In this document: positions 63,126 through 64,000 of the stretch, piece after piece
How the letters are laid out: every line of letters starts with the position of its first letter
How positions within the stretch are numbered: the stretch's first letter is position 1
NCBI RefSeq assembly: GCF_004368405.1
Contig: NZ_SBJH01000042.1
Span: 124,001 to 188,000 of the forward strand
DNA length: 64,000 nt
Direction: 5' to 3'
Source of the DNA: Olivibacter sp. XZL3
GTDB lineage: Bacteria; Bacteroidota; Bacteroidia; Sphingobacteriales; Sphingobacteriaceae
Translations under genes and position numbers: made by a program
Notes under the pieces: model-generated
Seen by the model: only the letters and a program-made list of their open reading frames with translations
What the model was told of the DNA's origin: nothing
The model's database searches: none

Positions 63126-63155
63126 AAAAAAACCCGACGTTATGCGCGTCGGGTT
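63126..63155 (-). terminator. trp attenuator terminator
   Basis: Minus-strand stem AACCCGACG/CGTCGGGTT (63155-63147 and 63139-63131) with a 7-nt loop, followed by seven U (63132-63126). It lies after the leader peptide stop and before trpE. Confidence 0.93.
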
Positions 63156-63224
63156 ATAAGTTTAAGGCTTTGGTTGATCAATCTATGCCATTATATGTGC
63201 TCCCGGCGCTGTTCTTAACAGGCC
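63147..63224 (-). promoter_or_regulatory. trp leader alternative RNA structures (1:2 and 2:3 pairings)
   Basis: Segment 1, GGCCTGTT (63224-63217), can pair with segment 2, AACAGCGCC (63213-63205), with one bulge. Segment 2 in GCGCCGGG (63209-63202) can instead pair with segment 3, CCCGACGC (63153-63146), with one mismatch. That removes the 5' arm of the terminator. Segment 1 overlaps the last Trp codon, so a stalled ribosome would favour the antiterminator. Confidence 0.75.
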
Positions 63225-63258
63225 ACCACCAGTTGCGTATAGTAGTATTGATCGTCAT
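63178..63258 (-). CDS. trpL: trp operon leader peptide
   Basis: Reading frame of 26 codons (ATG at 63258, TGA at 63178-63180) containing three consecutive Trp codons (63231-63223) in IRNWWWPVKN. It sits right after a consensus promoter, about 7 nt from the -7 box. It also precedes a terminator and trpE at classic spacing. This identifies it as the control peptide of a ribosome-mediated attenuator: with scarce charged tRNA-Trp, ribosomes stall at the WWW codons and transcription continues. Confidence 0.9.
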   Translation of the reverse strand: MTINTTIRNWWWPVKNSAGSTYNGID

Positions 63259-63265
63259 GATGAAG

Positions 63266-63295
63266 CAAACCTAATATAAAATTTTAATATTTCAA
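63266..63295 (-). promoter_or_regulatory. trp operon promoter
   Basis: Minus-strand TTG (63293-63295), exactly 19 nt, then TAGGTTTG (63266-63273), 7 nt before the leader ATG. It is a complete Bacteroidota promoter match. Confidence 0.85.
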
Positions 63296-63333
63296 ATTTT
63301 TATTCCAAAGTTAACACAAAATCAGTCAAGCGC

Positions 63334-63786
63334 TTAGATTCCCCAGAAAGAGATGAACCCCTTTCCTACCGCCATCTGGATAGCTATAAGTATCACAACG
63401 AGTGCAATGGTGTAAAACACGACAATGGCCTTATGTTTCGCAGATGATTCAATCGCTTTCTTAGATTTGGAGTGCCCAACGGTAATCAAAACAATCGCTA
63501 TCACCATCATGCTGATGTGCTCAACTGTCCAATACCTCAAATTAGCCGTTTTCATAACGGTGCTCATATCATTAAAGCTAACCATCGAACTCATTGTATA
63601 CAAAGCCAGGCCCACCAATAATTGAATGTGTGCGGAAATCAAGGTAAATAGATTCAATTTACGGTTGCCTTCGGTGTATGATTTTCTTCCTGTTAATCCG
63701 CTTATTGCTGAAATGATTGCTAATATTAACAATAGAAGAACCACATAACGTAGTCCTGAATGAAAATGTTTAAGTCCTGTATACAT
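63334..63786 (-). CDS. small four-helix membrane protein (cytochrome b-like)
   Basis: Protein of 150 residues with four predicted helices. Histidines occur near the membrane in GLKHFHSGLRYVV, LISAHIQLLVG, WTVEHISMMVIAI and VGHSKSKK, so heme b binding is conceivable. Similar proteins in Bacteroidota are sometimes labelled cytochrome b. It lies upstream of trp on the same strand with its own -7 box (TATTTTTG, 63810-63817). The redox partner is unknown. Confidence 0.65.
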   Translation of the reverse strand: MYTGLKHFHSGLRYVVLLLLILAIISAISGLTGRKSYTEGNRKLNLFTLISAHIQLLVGLALYTMSSMVSFNDMSTVMKTANLRYWTVEHISMMVIAIVLITVGHSKSKKAIESSAKHKAIVVFYTIALVVILIAIQMAVGKGFISFWGI

Positions 63787-63824
63787 GTTGTTTAGTTTTT
63801 ATCCTCGGACAAAAATACATCTTT

Positions 63825-64000
63825 TTATTGCATTTCACCTGCGCCTGGAAAATCCTCTGAATTTTCTTCTTTTCGTTGCTCCTGATCTTGACCGGGATTC
63901 CGTGTGCCAAAGCGATAAGAGAAGGTCAACATCGCTCGAGGCCCTCTCATGAAATTACGCTCAAATTCACTAAAAAACTGTGCGGTTGTGCGGGTACCTC
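63825..64000 (-). CDS. outer-membrane beta-barrel protein, C-terminal fragment
   Basis: Only the last 58 codons are in the window, to the TAA at 63825-63827. The frame includes FFSEFERNFMRGPRAMLTFSYRFG, split here as FFSEFERNF and RGPRAMLTFSYRFG, which is the closing strand of a TonB-dependent-receptor/OMP_b-brl-type barrel. It is followed by a charged tail ending GAGEMQ. The remainder lies beyond the window edge. Confidence 0.7.
   Translation of the reverse strand, partial: GTRTTAQFFSEFERNFMRGPRAMLTFSYRFGTRNPGQDQEQRKEENSEDFPGAGEMQ

Overview
The window looks like chromosomal DNA from a member of the Bacteroidota, most likely Sphingobacteriales (Sphingobacteriaceae-like). The reasons are a fused LpxC/FabZ protein, a PorX-type response regulator, an alternative complex III/cytochrome oxidase mega-operon, a NagB/PIG-L fusion, and many start-proximal promoter elements of the Bacteroidota type (TTG, about 19 nt, TAnnTTTG). 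I see no phage, insertion sequence, CRISPR array, tRNA or rRNA. The taxonomic placement is inference.

Layout. 1-1074: a DUF4286 protein and RfbC. 1075-19220 (minus): an 18-gene respiratory operon, actABCDEF, coxB, coxA, ctaA, ctaB, two subunit III-like genes, a subunit IV-like gene, then a SCO-like protein, DUF420, a small CxxC membrane protein, DUF983 and an OmpA-type lipoprotein. Complex ActA-F would pass electrons from menaquinol through cytochrome c to the aa3-type oxidase, while ctaA/ctaB make heme A. 19699-22807: a deoxyhypusine-synthase-like enzyme, a secreted S1/P1 nuclease, 5-formyl-THF cyclo-ligase and EF-P. 22955-28233 (minus): an HD hydrolase, lpxD, lpxC-fabZ, lpxA and an ABC ATPase (lipid A synthesis). 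28525-36566: porX, tsaE, ald, a YihY membrane protein, divergent oxyR/katA and a SirB1-like protein.

36567-40863 is a low-density accessory stretch with long gaps, a secreted B-lectin-like protein coupled to a small lipoprotein, and a second lipoprotein. 40864-60046 is mostly housekeeping: methyltransferase, Omp85-like barrel, fumC, serine hydrolase, ybaB, a metal-dependent hydrolase, a MORN/TonB-like protein, polA, yicC-gmk-nadD, OmpA, a secreted FAD-fold protein and nagB-PIG-L. 60152-63295 is a trpE-trpG-trpC operon preceded by a complete, readable attenuator with a 26-codon leader peptide carrying three consecutive Trp codons. The window ends with a small membrane protein and the C-terminus of an outer-membrane barrel.

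The strongest non-routine signals are the trp attenuator, an EF-P whose loop tip is Asn rather than Lys/Arg and which lies near a DHS-like gene, a SCO homologue that has lost both copper-binding cysteines next to a small CxxC protein in the oxidase operon, and a recurrent promoter geometry that predicts leaderless or nearly leaderless mRNAs.
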